A stretch of 64,000 nt of DNA from Parafrankia sp041008525. GTDB taxonomy: Bacteria; Actinomycetota; Actinomycetes; Frankiales; Frankiaceae. The stretch covers positions 1 through 64,000 of the forward strand of contig NZ_JBFLUG010000023.1 in the NCBI RefSeq assembly GCF_041008525.1, read 5' to 3'. The notes beneath the pieces were generated by a model, which was given only the letters and a program-made list of their open reading frames with translations, had not been told where the DNA came from and did no database searches. Shown piece after piece: positions 8,410-16,920 of the stretch; the stretch's first letter is position 1, and every line of letters starts with the position of its first letter. Position numbers and translations under genes: made by a program.

Positions 8410-8853
8410 TTACGAAATGATCATCCTGATTCCGAAGTAGAGGCAGAAGGGGCCGGCGGTGAGGCAGACAGGAAGCAGGAAGACCGCCGAAAGGACCGCG
8501 CCGAACCAGTCCGTCCTCGTCACCCAGGTCGGGTCGTGCGGTCGGTACACCACCCGGACTGTGGCGCCGATGCCGGGAAAGGAAAGGTCAGGGTCCCGAA
8601 GCGTCGCGCGGCGGATCCGTTCACCGGCCCGGGTCGTGTAGTCGACGATCGGGGTGTAGATCGGGCCGCCGTCGTCGACGCCGCGTTCGATCACCTCGAC
8701 GTCGACGATCGTGGCGACGGCGACATTCCCGGCGAACCGCAGCCGCATCCGCTGGATGATCCGAAGCAGGGTGTAGAGGCCGAGCAGGAGGAAAAGCGCA
8801 CCGGCCCACACCATGCTGATGCTCGCGAACGTCGCGATCGTCCCGACGCTCAT
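8410..8853 (-). CDS. DUF3592-type membrane protein
   Basis: 147 residues with an N-terminal membrane helix (MVWAGALFLLLGLYTLLRII), a beta-rich exterior domain of about 75 residues (YTPIVDYTTRAGERI, VRVVYRPHDPTWV) and a second C-terminal helix (AVLSAVFLLPVCLTAGPFCL). This is the DUF3592 layout; function unknown. Convergent with the preceding secreted protein; upstream lies a 184-base gap before the SDR stop. Confidence 0.8.
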   Translation of the reverse strand: MSVGTIATFASISMVWAGALFLLLGLYTLLRIIQRMRLRFAGNVAVATIVDVEVIERGVDDGGPIYTPIVDYTTRAGERIRRATLRDPDLSFPGIGATVRVVYRPHDPTWVTRTDWFGAVLSAVFLLPVCLTAGPFCLYFGIRMIIS

Positions 8854-9037
8854 CGGCGGACTCTCGCTCGACGCCCCCGTGCGCCGCGGCAGCTCACCTG
8901 CGGATCATCCAGGCCTGGGAACCGCCCTGACGAGGGGTCGGGTTTCCCGTGTCGGCCACGGCGCCCGACAACGGGCGGCGCAGCGCACGGCGGCGGGCGG
9001 CGGATCCCTCGCAGGCGATCGTCAGGGCCGCGGTCGG

Positions 9038-9757
9038 TCAGCCGGCGAGCATGACCTCAAGGGCGAGCGGATCGGTCGAGTACACGGAACCGGCGCCTGC
9101 GGACGCGTCGTCCGGCCAGATCACCGTCCTTCCGGCGGCAACGCCGGTGATGATCCGCTCGGCGACGACCTCGGGGGCGGCCTTGTCGGCATCGACTCCG
9201 GCGAGCATGTCGGTGTCGATACCGCCGGGGTAGGCACCGATGACCTCGATGCCGCGACCACGCAGCTCCGCCCGCATCGACTGGGTGGCCGAGTGGGCGG
9301 CCGCCTTCGAGGCGCAGTAGCCCGCCATGCCTCCCACCGGCGCCAGGGCGATCAGGGTCAGCACATTGACGATCGCGCCGGGCGCGTTCGCCGTCAGCAC
9401 CGGCACAAAAGCCCGGCTCACCCGCAGCAGGCCGACATAGTTCGTCGCCACGTCCCGCTGGAAAAGGTCGAGGTCGCCGTCGAGGGCGCCGCCGAAACCG
9501 AGTACCCCGGCATTGTTGACCAGCATGGTCACATCCGTCGCCGTTTTCGCCGCGGCGTCGACACTGGACTGGTCGGTGACATCCAGGGCCAGTACGTTGA
9601 CCCGGGGGTCGGTGCTCACGGTCGCCGTCACGCTGCGTGGATCCCGGGCTGTCGCATAGACCCTGCGTGCGCCGGCGTCGAGGAGACGCTCGACCAGACG
9701 GGCGCCGAGACCCCGGTTGGCGCCGGTCACCAGCGCGACGCTGCCTTCGATATTCAT
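9038..9757 (-). CDS. short-chain dehydrogenase/reductase
   Basis: A 239-residue classical-type SDR. It shows the nucleotide-binding TGANRGLG, the NNAG motif (LVNNAGVLGFGG), and YCASK for the catalytic Tyr and Lys. At the usual catalytic Ser position the sequence reads NVLTLIAL, that is Thr where Ser is expected, so activity may be altered. Substrate unknown. GGAGG lies 7 bases before the ATG at 9757. It diverges from an AraC-type regulator across 151 bases of AT-richer DNA, which suggests that regulator controls it. Confidence 0.92.
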   Translation of the reverse strand: MNIEGSVALVTGANRGLGARLVERLLDAGARRVYATARDPRSVTATVSTDPRVNVLALDVTDQSSVDAAAKTATDVTMLVNNAGVLGFGGALDGDLDLFQRDVATNYVGLLRVSRAFVPVLTANAPGAIVNVLTLIALAPVGGMAGYCASKAAAHSATQSMRAELRGRGIEVIGAYPGGIDTDMLAGVDADKAAPEVVAERIITGVAAGRTVIWPDDASAGAGSVYSTDPLALEVMLAG

Positions 9758-9908
9758 GGCCTGTCCTCCGTTCGGAAACTCGATGGGACAACCGTATGAA
9801 GCGTGCTGGCGACGGTCGATGATCTGGAATCTCGATTTTTTGTCCGACCATCTCATCCGACCGGAGATTATGCGATCACCGATCAGAAGGGGGCGATAGG
9901 CTGAGAAC

Positions 9909-10895
9909 GTGGAGCCGCTCGTCGAGGTACTGAATGTCGCCGGTGTGCGAGGCACCGTGGCCGCGACGGTCCACGCCGGCGACCCGTGGGGGCTGCGGCT
10001 TTTCCGGATCTCGGCAGCGGCCTTCCACGCGGTCACAGCCGGTACGGCGTGGCTGCGGATGCCGGGTCAGGCCGCCGTGCGGCTCATGCCCGGCGACGTC
10101 GTTCTCCTGCCGAGAGGCTCCGAACACGGCCTGGCCGGTGATCCGGACGGCCCGCTGGGACCTTTCGACCACGCGGCCTCGAAACGGGCTCTCGCTGCGG
10201 GCGGGCGTCTCGATGTCGGGCCCCGTCCGGTCCGGACGACGATCCTGTGCGCCTCGTACCGACACGATCCCGCCATCAGCACTCCCTTGTTCACCCTGCT
10301 GCCGGAGGTCGTCCACATGCCCGCCGGGAGCCCTGGGCTCGGGTTGCTCCCGGACACCGTCCGGCTGCTGTCCGCCGAACTCACGGAACGCGGTGTCGCC
10401 GGCGCGACGGTGCTCGACCGCCTCGTCGATGTGCTCCTCATCCAGCTGCTGCGGGCCTGGCTCCGGACCGAGCCGACCACGCCGTCGGCGTCATGGCTGC
10501 GCGCGTTGAACGATCCGACGATCGCCGCGGTCCTCACCGCGATGCATTCCGATCCGGCCCGGGCCTGGACCCTGACCTCGCTGGCCGACCACGTCGCCGT
10601 CTCCCGCGCGACGCTGGCCCGCCGGTTCCCCGCACTGGTGGGCGAAACCCCGGCCGCCTACCTCACCCGCTGGCGGATGGATCTCGCCGCCCGCCGGCTG
10701 CGTGACACCGACGACCCGATCGACTCCATCGCCCGGGCTGTCGGCTACACCTCCGAGTACGCGTTCTCCCGGGCGTTCTCCCGTGACCGTTCGCTGCCTC
10801 CCGGCCGCTACCGGGCCCGGAGCCGGGAGGGACCAGTCGGCGGGCCACCATCAGCACAGGTGGCGTCGGCCCCGGCGTCGCTCCCTCCCGCGTAG
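9909..10895 (+). CDS. AraC-family regulator with cupin-type sensor domain
   Basis: A 328-residue transcription factor. The N-terminal half is the AraC-associated cupin (HAVTAGTAWLRMPGQ, LMPGDVVLLPRGSEH), and residues about 205-300 carry two helix-turn-helix units (LTSLADHVAVSRATLARRF and SIARAVGYTSEYAFSRAFSR). In this subfamily the regulator usually controls the adjacent divergent oxidoreductase, which fits the SDR here. The start is a GTG at 9909. The C-terminus ends in a Pro/Ala tail of about 25 residues. Confidence 0.92.
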   Translation: MEPLVEVLNVAGVRGTVAATVHAGDPWGLRLFRISAAAFHAVTAGTAWLRMPGQAAVRLMPGDVVLLPRGSEHGLAGDPDGPLGPFDHAASKRALAAGGRLDVGPRPVRTTILCASYRHDPAISTPLFTLLPEVVHMPAGSPGLGLLPDTVRLLSAELTERGVAGATVLDRLVDVLLIQLLRAWLRTEPTTPSASWLRALNDPTIAAVLTAMHSDPARAWTLTSLADHVAVSRATLARRFPALVGETPAAYLTRWRMDLAARRLRDTDDPIDSIARAVGYTSEYAFSRAFSRDRSLPPGRYRARSREGPVGGPPSAQVASAPASLPPA

Positions 10896-10992
10896 CAGCG
10901 GGCGGGTGCTACGCGGGCCGCTGGCGGCTGGCCGCCGAACGGGGCCGGCTGGTCGGCCGTGAACGTGTCCCGGTCTCGCGGCGTGGCCCTGC

Positions 10993-11721
10993 CTACCGGC
11001 CGACCTCGTGCTCACCGGCAGGCTCGGGGTCACCGACTGCACCGGGCTGTGGAGCGCCGGGCCTGACACGCAGGTAGACGCCGGCGTGGGCGGCGACGAA
11101 AGCACCTTCGGCGGCGCGGTTCGCAGCGGTCTCATCGGGCGGTTCGGCGGTTGTGAGCAGCCGGTAGTAGAGCGGAGCGGAGACGGCCCGGACGACCTCG
11201 CGAGCGTCGGTGCCCGCCGGTATCTCACCGCGCTCGACGGCGTCGTCCACGCATCCCGCCCATTCCGCCACGCGAATCTCGTAGAACCGGCGCAGTGCCC
11301 GCGCGGTCGAGTCGTCGGTGGCGGCGGCCGCGAGAATCGCCCGGAACAACGGGCCCTGCCGCGGGTCGACGAGGGTGCGCTGGACGAGCCGGGCATTCTC
11401 CTTCAGGTCGCCGAGCAGGGAACCTGTCCGGCTGCGCGCCAGGGACTGCTCGGCCATGTCCACGAGCAGGTCGGCGACCAGGGCACCCGCCGACCCCCAG
11501 CGCCGGTAGACGGTGGTCCTGCCCACCTGGGCGCGGCTGGCCACGTCGGCGAGATCCAGGCCGGCGAAGCCGTGTTCGGCAAGTGCGTCGCCAGCGGCCC
11601 GCAGGACCGAGGCGCGTACCCGCGCGGTGCGTCCGCCGGGCCGGATGCTGCCCGGCAGCACGCCGCAGCCGTCGCCGTCCCCGTCAGGGTCCCCGTCGCC
11701 AGGGCCGTCCCCGTCCTTCAT
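10993..11721 (-). CDS. TetR-family transcriptional regulator
   Basis: 242 residues. A low-complexity Asp/Gly start (DGDGPGDGDPDGDGDG) precedes a TetR DNA-binding domain (VLRAAGDALAEHGFAGLDLA, RAQVGRTTVYRRWGS) and a helical ligand-binding domain. It is probably an autorepressor that also controls the divergent aldo/keto reductase. The intergenic region has three copies of a TTAAGG-containing element (near 11740, 11763 and 11815) that may be its sites. The acidic N-terminal repeat is atypical of the family and may not be translated if a later start is used. Confidence 0.88.
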   Translation of the reverse strand: MKDGDGPGDGDPDGDGDGCGVLPGSIRPGGRTARVRASVLRAAGDALAEHGFAGLDLADVASRAQVGRTTVYRRWGSAGALVADLLVDMAEQSLARSRTGSLLGDLKENARLVQRTLVDPRQGPLFRAILAAAATDDSTARALRRFYEIRVAEWAGCVDDAVERGEIPAGTDAREVVRAVSAPLYYRLLTTAEPPDETAANRAAEGAFVAAHAGVYLRVRPGAPQPGAVGDPEPAGEHEVGR

Positions 11722-11955
11722 CCACACCGCCCGATCCGCCGCTAAGGGGATGGAAGTTCCGTTAAGGCGCCCTCGGATGGTACGCTGGCACAGCCCTAAT
11801 GGTACTGGGGATCTGTTAAGGATATGGCTGATCGATGAGCCGGAGCTGGCGGGTGGTCCGACGGGCGGCGACGCCGGTGGATGGTGAGGACCCGGCTTCC
11901 CTGCTCCCGCAGCGGGGGATGCAGCGGTCCACATCTCGTGGAGAGGGCGACGAAG

Positions 11956-13002
11956 ATGGAGTTCAGACGGCTGGGCGCTTCAGGGCTCATGGTCCCCGCG
12001 CTGAGTTTCGGCGGTGGCACCTTCGGCGGCAGGGGCCCGCTGTTCGGGGCCTGGGGGGACACCGACGCCCGCGAGGCGCGCCGCCTCGTCGACATCTGCC
12101 TCGATGCGGGCGTCACGATGTTCGACACCGCCGACGTCTACTCGGACGGCGAGTCGGAAAAGATCCTTGGTGAGGCGGTCCGCGGTAGGCGGGAGAAAGT
12201 GATCATCTCTACGAAGACCGGCCTGCCGCTCGGTGACGGGCCGAACGATGCCGGTACGTCGCGGGCTCGGCTGATCACGGCCTGTGAGGACGCGTTGCGG
12301 CGGCTCGGTACCGACCACATCGACCTCTTCCAGCTCCACGCCTTCGACGCGAACACGCCGGTCGAGGAGGTGCTGTCGGCCCTCGACGATCTGGTACGCG
12401 CCGGCAAGACGAGATATGTCGGGGTCTCGAACTTCGCGGGCTGGCAGCTCATGAAATCGCTGGCGGTCGCCGGCCAGTACGGGTGGCCGCGCTACATCGC
12501 CCACCAGGTCTACTACTCCCTGATCGGCCGTGACTACGAGTGGGAGCTGATGCCGCTGGGGCTGGACCAGGGAGTCGGCGCGATCGTGTGGAGCCCGCTC
12601 GGGTGGGGCCGGCTCACCGGCCGGGTGCGCCGCGGTCAGCCGCTGCCGCCGGAAAGCCGCCTGCACCAGACTGTCCCCTACGCTCCGCCGGTGTCCGAGG
12701 AGAACCTCTACGACGTCGTCGACGTCCTCACCGAGATCTCCGAGGAGACCGGCCGGGCGATTCCGCAGATAGCCGTCAACTGGCTGCTCACCCGGCCGAC
12801 CGTCGCATCCGTCATCATCGGCGCGCGGAACGAGGAACAGCTGCGGCAGAACCTGGGCGCCGTCGGGTGGGCCCTGGCCCCGGAGCACCTGGAGAAACTG
12901 GAGGCAGTCACCGCGCGAACCGCCCCCTACCCCTATTTCCCCTACTACCGTCAAGCCGGCTTCGCGCGCCTGAACCCGCCCATGGTCGGTACCGCACCGT
13001 AG
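11956..13002 (+). CDS. aldo/keto reductase
   Basis: A 348-residue NADPH-dependent oxidoreductase of the AKR family. The catalytic tetrad is visible: Asp and Tyr in FDTADVYSDG, Lys in IISTKTGLP, His in LFQLHAFD. The cofactor end shows SVIIGARNEEQLRQNLGA. Length is typical. The ATG at 11956 follows the weak purine-rich stretch GAGGGCGACGAAG; upstream in-frame codons do not resemble the family. Divergent from a TetR-type repressor, so probably inducible. Substrate unknown. Confidence 0.93.
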   Translation: MEFRRLGASGLMVPALSFGGGTFGGRGPLFGAWGDTDAREARRLVDICLDAGVTMFDTADVYSDGESEKILGEAVRGRREKVIISTKTGLPLGDGPNDAGTSRARLITACEDALRRLGTDHIDLFQLHAFDANTPVEEVLSALDDLVRAGKTRYVGVSNFAGWQLMKSLAVAGQYGWPRYIAHQVYYSLIGRDYEWELMPLGLDQGVGAIVWSPLGWGRLTGRVRRGQPLPPESRLHQTVPYAPPVSEENLYDVVDVLTEISEETGRAIPQIAVNWLLTRPTVASVIIGARNEEQLRQNLGAVGWALAPEHLEKLEAVTARTAPYPYFPYYRQAGFARLNPPMVGTAP

Positions 13003-13077
13003 ACCGTAATGATCTCATGGTCGGCCGGTGTGGCGTTTGGCCTGGTGGCGGAGGGCCTGGATCGCCCGTAGCGGCTG

Positions 13078-13809
13078 TCAGCCGACGATTTCCCGCAGTC
13101 GGCGGGCGTTGTGGACGGCGTTTCCGCCGCCGTCGTTGTTGAAGTAGACGTAGGTCTCGTGGCCGCTGGCCAGCCATTCACCCACCCGGTCCGCCCACCA
13201 GCGCAGGTCATTGTCGCCGTACGAGCCGCCGTAAAGATACCGGTGGTCGGGCCCGTGCAGGCGGACGTAGACGAAGGGGGCGGTCGCCCGGAGAACGCAG
13301 GGCAGGTCGGCCCCGCTCATCACGCAGTAGGCGGCCTGATGGCGCTCCAGGATCTGGAACACTGCCTCGTCATGCCAGCTCGGGTGCCGGAACTCGACGG
13401 CCACCCGCATCCACCACGGGAGCCGGCCGAGGAAGTACTCCAGGCGTGCGTCGTCGCGGGTGTGGTCGGGTGCCAGCTGGACCAGGAGGACGGCGCGTCG
13501 ATCAGCCAGTTCGTGCCAGCCGGCGGCCGTCCGTTCGACCCAGATCTCCGGTTCACGCAGTCGTTTCCCGTGGGTGAGCCCGCGGGCTGCCTTGGCGGAG
13601 AGCTGGAACCCCTCGGGTAGGCGTGAGCGCAGCCGCTGGAAGGCGGTGTTCGACGGCCAGCGGTAGAAACTGGCGTTCAGCTCGACGGTCTCGAAGGTCT
13701 GGGTGTAGATCTCCAGCCATCGCTGTTTCGGTGTGCCCGGCGGGTATAGCACGCCGATCCAGTGGTCGTAGCTCCAGCCCGAGGCCCCGATGTGTGCCTG
13801 CGCGCCCAC
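13078..13809 (-). CDS. DUF72 domain protein
   Basis: 243 residues beginning with the family hallmark GASGWSYDHWIGVLYP, followed by FETVELNASFYRWPS, a mid-protein VEFRHPSWHDE and a C-terminal YVYFNNDGGGNAVHNA. DUF72 proteins adopt a TIM-barrel-like fold; their biochemical role is not established to my knowledge. The start is a GTG at 13809. It follows a response regulator on the same strand across 183 bases that include a 7-bp hairpin at 13857-13873, so co-transcription is doubtful. Confidence 0.9.
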   Translation of the reverse strand: MGAQAHIGASGWSYDHWIGVLYPPGTPKQRWLEIYTQTFETVELNASFYRWPSNTAFQRLRSRLPEGFQLSAKAARGLTHGKRLREPEIWVERTAAGWHELADRRAVLLVQLAPDHTRDDARLEYFLGRLPWWMRVAVEFRHPSWHDEAVFQILERHQAAYCVMSGADLPCVLRATAPFVYVRLHGPDHRYLYGGSYGDNDLRWWADRVGEWLASGHETYVYFNNDGGGNAVHNARRLREIVG

Positions 13810-13856
13810 GCCGACGGCCGTCCCTTCTCCATGTTCCCGAGCCGCCAGTGGTTGTC

Positions 13857-13873
13857 AGCCGCTGTCAGCGGCT
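13857..13873. terminator. small hairpin between response regulator and DUF72 gene
   Basis: Seven-base arms (agccgct / agcggct) around a 3-base loop, in the gap downstream of the response regulator on the minus strand. There is no U-run, so termination is only possible. Confidence 0.3.
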
Positions 13874-13992
13874 CGCGGAGGCTGTCAGTGGCCAGGACCA
13901 CCGGTCGGCCGCCGGCGGGGCGGTCGCGCCAGCTCGTGCGTGCCGCTACGGCGAGGCCGCCAGGCGTGTGCCAGCACGGCACGGTCGCACGG

Positions 13993-14433
13993 TCAGGGCC
14001 GTGGCAGGCGTACCAGGCCGAGGTAGAAGTCATCGATGGTGTGGACGGTGTCGAGGAAGGCGTCGAGGTCCGTCGGTTTGCAGACGTAGGCGTTGGCGTG
14101 GAGCTCGTAGCTGCCGGCGACGTCGTCAGGTGCGTCCGAGGTCGTCAGGATGACGACGGGAATGGTCCGCAGCGAGCTGTCGGCCTTGATCGCGGCCAGC
14201 GTCTCGCGGCCGTCCATCCGTGGCATGTTCAGATCAAGAATGATCAGATCGGGCCGGCGCCTGGCCGGGTCCCGAAGGTATTCCAGCGCCTCCACCCCGT
14301 CGCCGACGGTGTGCAGGAGCTGGCCGAGCCCGCGGGAGAGGAAAGCCTCCTCGACGAGCAGGGCGTCACCGGCGTCGTCCTCGGCGAGAAGGATGTCGTA
14401 GGGGCGGCTCGGCGCGGCAGCGGTCATAAGCAT
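13993..14433 (-). CDS. single-domain (Rcp-type) response regulator
   Basis: About 146 residues, a receiver domain with no output domain. It shows the acidic pocket (ILLAEDDAGDALL), the phospho-acceptor Asp in LIILDLNMPRMDGRE, Thr in VVILTTSDAPDD and Lys in YVCKPTDLD. The long variant matches Rcp1-type regulators, which act as phosphotransfer partners for HWE- or phytochrome-like kinases. The divergent CHASE3 kinase is the likely partner. Three ATGs are possible (14442, 14433, 14427); GGAG upstream suits the second or third. Confidence 0.92.
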   Translation of the reverse strand: MLMTAAAPSRPYDILLAEDDAGDALLVEEAFLSRGLGQLLHTVGDGVEALEYLRDPARRRPDLIILDLNMPRMDGRETLAAIKADSSLRTIPVVILTTSDAPDDVAGSYELHANAYVCKPTDLDAFLDTVHTIDDFYLGLVRLPRP

Positions 14434-14729
14434 GGTCTCCATCGGCCCCGTGCTCGGGTGGTGTCAGGGGCGCCGCGTCATCATCGCATGTCCGCGAAGC
14501 CCTCATGATGATCACAATGAGGGATGGGCGGCCGATCCTGCCTGCACGTTTTACCGTAAGGAGGGTGCGAGATCATGAGGCGCGGCTGCCGGTGCCGTAG
14601 TTTGCGATGGCTCACAGTCGCGCTGCTCCGTTCCCGGGCACCCGAGGCCGGCGACGGCGTTTCGGCGCGGGTGGGTCCGCACCACCCGGTCGGTGGGCTG
14701 GTGCGGGTGGCCGGCGGAAAGTAGGGAAC

Positions 14730-16385
14730 GTGGCATCGCATGAGGCTGTCTCCGACGAGCTCGACCACCCGGCGAGCGGGGCAGCCGCGGCTTCGCCGGA
14801 GCCGGCACTCGAGCCGGAGCCCGGACCGGCCACTCGGCGGATGCCCATCGGGTGGACGACCAGCCGGTGGTTGACCGTCGGGGTGGGAGGTACCCTGGCG
14901 ATGCTCGTCGTGCTCGGTCTGACCGGTGCCTGGCTGTTGGCCCACGGGACGACGGTGAACCAGCGGCTGGTCGACCGGAGCACCCCTGCCCTGATCGCCG
15001 CGGTGCGGCTGGACGCCTCGCTGGTGAACCAGGAGACGGGGGTGCGCGGCTACGGAATGACCGGCCATGCCGACTTCCTCGAGCCCTATCGCCTCGGGGT
15101 CGCGGAGCAGGACCGTGCCGTGCGCGAGCTGCGCCAGCTGCTGACCGCGGACGGCGAGCGCACCGCCGCCCTCGACGCGCTGCTGACCCGGGCGGACAGC
15201 TGGCACGAGAGGTACGCGGACCCGATCGTGGCCGCGCCGTCCGGCCGACCCGTGCCGCTCGCCACAGCGCAGGCGGGAGCCGGCAAGGCAGCCTTCGACG
15301 CGCTACGCGCCGCGAGCATTACCCTGAACAGGCAGCTGACCGAGGCCCGTGTGCAGGCGCGCGCCGACCTGGTCGCTGTCCGCACCCTGCGGAACTGGAC
15401 CTTCGCCGCGATCGCGGCCGTGATCCTCGTCGTGGCGGTGCTGGCGTTCGTGGGGCTGCGCCGGGCCGTGTCCGGGCCGCTGGCCCGGCTTGCCGGCGAT
15501 GCGGAGCGGGTCACCGCCGGCAGCTTCGATCATCCGATCCGCTCCGGTGGCCCCGCGGACATCCAGACCGTTGCCTGGGCTGTTGATCTGATGCGAAGCC
15601 GGCTCGCCGAGGCTTACACGACGTCCGAACAGGCCCGCCTGAAGGTTGATCGCCAGGCTGACGAGCTGCGTCGTTCCAACACCGACCTCGAGCAGTTCGC
15701 CTACGTCGCCTCCCACGACCTGCAGGAACCGCTTCGTAAGGTGACGAGTTTCTGCCAGCTGCTGCAACGCCGCTACGCCGGCCAGCTCGACGAGCGGGGC
15801 GACCAGTACATCGGCTTCATCGTCGACGGCGCGACGCGCATGCAGCGACTCATCCAGGATCTGCTCGCGTTCTCCCGTGCGGGCCGCGCGGATCAGCCCG
15901 CCGAGACCGTGGAACTCGAGCAGGTCTACGACCGCGCCACCGACAGCCTCGCGCTGACCGTTCAGGAGGCGGGCGCAGAGCTTTCCCACGACGTGCTCCC
16001 GGCCGTCATCGGGCATCCCTCGCACCTGGAGATGCTGCTGACGAACCTGCTCGGCAATGCCGTCAAGTTCCGCCACCCCGACCGCGCCCCGGTCATTCAT
16101 GTCGGTGCCGTGCGGGCCGGCGACCAGTGGCAGATCAGCGTGACGGACAACGGCATCGGTATCGATCCTCAGTACAGCGACCGTGTCTTTGTCATCTTCC
16201 AACGGCTCCACGCCCGTGACGAGTTTCCCGGCACCGGCATCGGCCTCGCGCTGTGCAAGAAGATCATCGAATACCACGGCGGACGAATCTGGCTCGACAC
16301 CGAGTACTCCGGCGGCACCCGGGTGGTCTTCACCCTGAACGCGGCCGGCCCGGCGGCAGCGGCCGGCACAGCCTCGGCCGTCTGA
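14730..16385 (+). CDS. CHASE3-HAMP sensor histidine kinase
   Basis: About 551 residues. Membrane helices at about 48-71 and 222-243 enclose a CHASE3-type sensor (LVNQETGVRGYGMTGHADFL is its conserved motif). Then come HAMP (to about 295), a coiled segment, the phospho-acceptor His329 in YVASHDLQEPLRKV, and an ATPase domain with LLGNAVKFR, TDNGIGIDP and GTGIGLALCKK. This kinase type commonly pairs with Rcp-like receivers such as the divergent gene at 13993. The GTG at 14730 is chosen because the 41 residues before it (from an ATG at 14607) look non-coding. Confidence 0.92.
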   Translation: MASHEAVSDELDHPASGAAAASPEPALEPEPGPATRRMPIGWTTSRWLTVGVGGTLAMLVVLGLTGAWLLAHGTTVNQRLVDRSTPALIAAVRLDASLVNQETGVRGYGMTGHADFLEPYRLGVAEQDRAVRELRQLLTADGERTAALDALLTRADSWHERYADPIVAAPSGRPVPLATAQAGAGKAAFDALRAASITLNRQLTEARVQARADLVAVRTLRNWTFAAIAAVILVVAVLAFVGLRRAVSGPLARLAGDAERVTAGSFDHPIRSGGPADIQTVAWAVDLMRSRLAEAYTTSEQARLKVDRQADELRRSNTDLEQFAYVASHDLQEPLRKVTSFCQLLQRRYAGQLDERGDQYIGFIVDGATRMQRLIQDLLAFSRAGRADQPAETVELEQVYDRATDSLALTVQEAGAELSHDVLPAVIGHPSHLEMLLTNLLGNAVKFRHPDRAPVIHVGAVRAGDQWQISVTDNGIGIDPQYSDRVFVIFQRLHARDEFPGTGIGLALCKKIIEYHGGRIWLDTEYSGGTRVVFTLNAAGPAAAAGTASAV

Positions 16386-16920
16386 CCGGAAGGACCGGGC
16401 CCCGGGGGTTCAGGTGCCGGCGGGTGGCCGTTCCGGCGCGCCGCTCGTGCCGTTCCCATCACCCGTGCCACTCGACCCACCGGTGTTGCCGGGCCCGTCG
16501 CGGCCCGCGTTCCGGGGGGCGAACATCATCCAGTGTGGATCTGACAGGCGTCGTCGGTGTTTCCTGGGCGGGCGTCACGGTTGTCTCCGTCCCGGACGCG
16601 AGCGCGGCTCACCCGGACCGAACGATGTCATCCCGTCTGAACAGCACGGATCACCCACATCCCGGGGGAGGTCCGAAAGTGCGTGGGATGCCGCTGCGTC
16701 GGCCAAAGCACACAGGTGGTCGGTGGAACCACCCGCACCCGGACTGTGGCAGGGCTGTCTGCCAACGCCGCCGTGTCCACAGGCCGACAGATGGCTCCCG
16801 GAGGCCGCACAGTGCGGAAATGCTCGTTCCGGCGACGGTACGCCGCACGCCGGATCAGCCGGGCCGGTCAGGACGCAGGGGCAGGGCACAGGGGCAGGGC
16901 ACAGGGGACGGGGGACGGGG
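16386..16920. other. 535-base gap with no convincing gene
   Basis: Open frames on both strands here have no recognisable protein features or ribosome binding sites. The end of the gap (16875-16920) is a G-rich short tandem repeat abutting the next start codon. Any promoter for the SfnB-type gene must lie here, but I see no clear -10/-35 pair. Confidence 0.5.
16875..16920. repeat. G-rich tandem repeat upstream of the SfnB-type gene
   Basis: About three copies of an 11-base unit (ggcagggcaca-type) pass into two copies of ggggac and end directly at the ATG. The final gggacgggg may serve as ribosome binding site, so repeat variation could affect translation. Confidence 0.6.

Noticed and set aside
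14607..14729. Longer start for the CHASE3 kinase
   Set aside because: The extra 41 residues are Arg/Gly-rich with no conserved feature, and the GTG at 14730 fits the family better.
16575..16889. Minus-strand open frame in the 535-base gap
   Set aside because: It lacks a ribosome binding site and has the Cys/Pro/Gly mix of non-coding GC-rich DNA.
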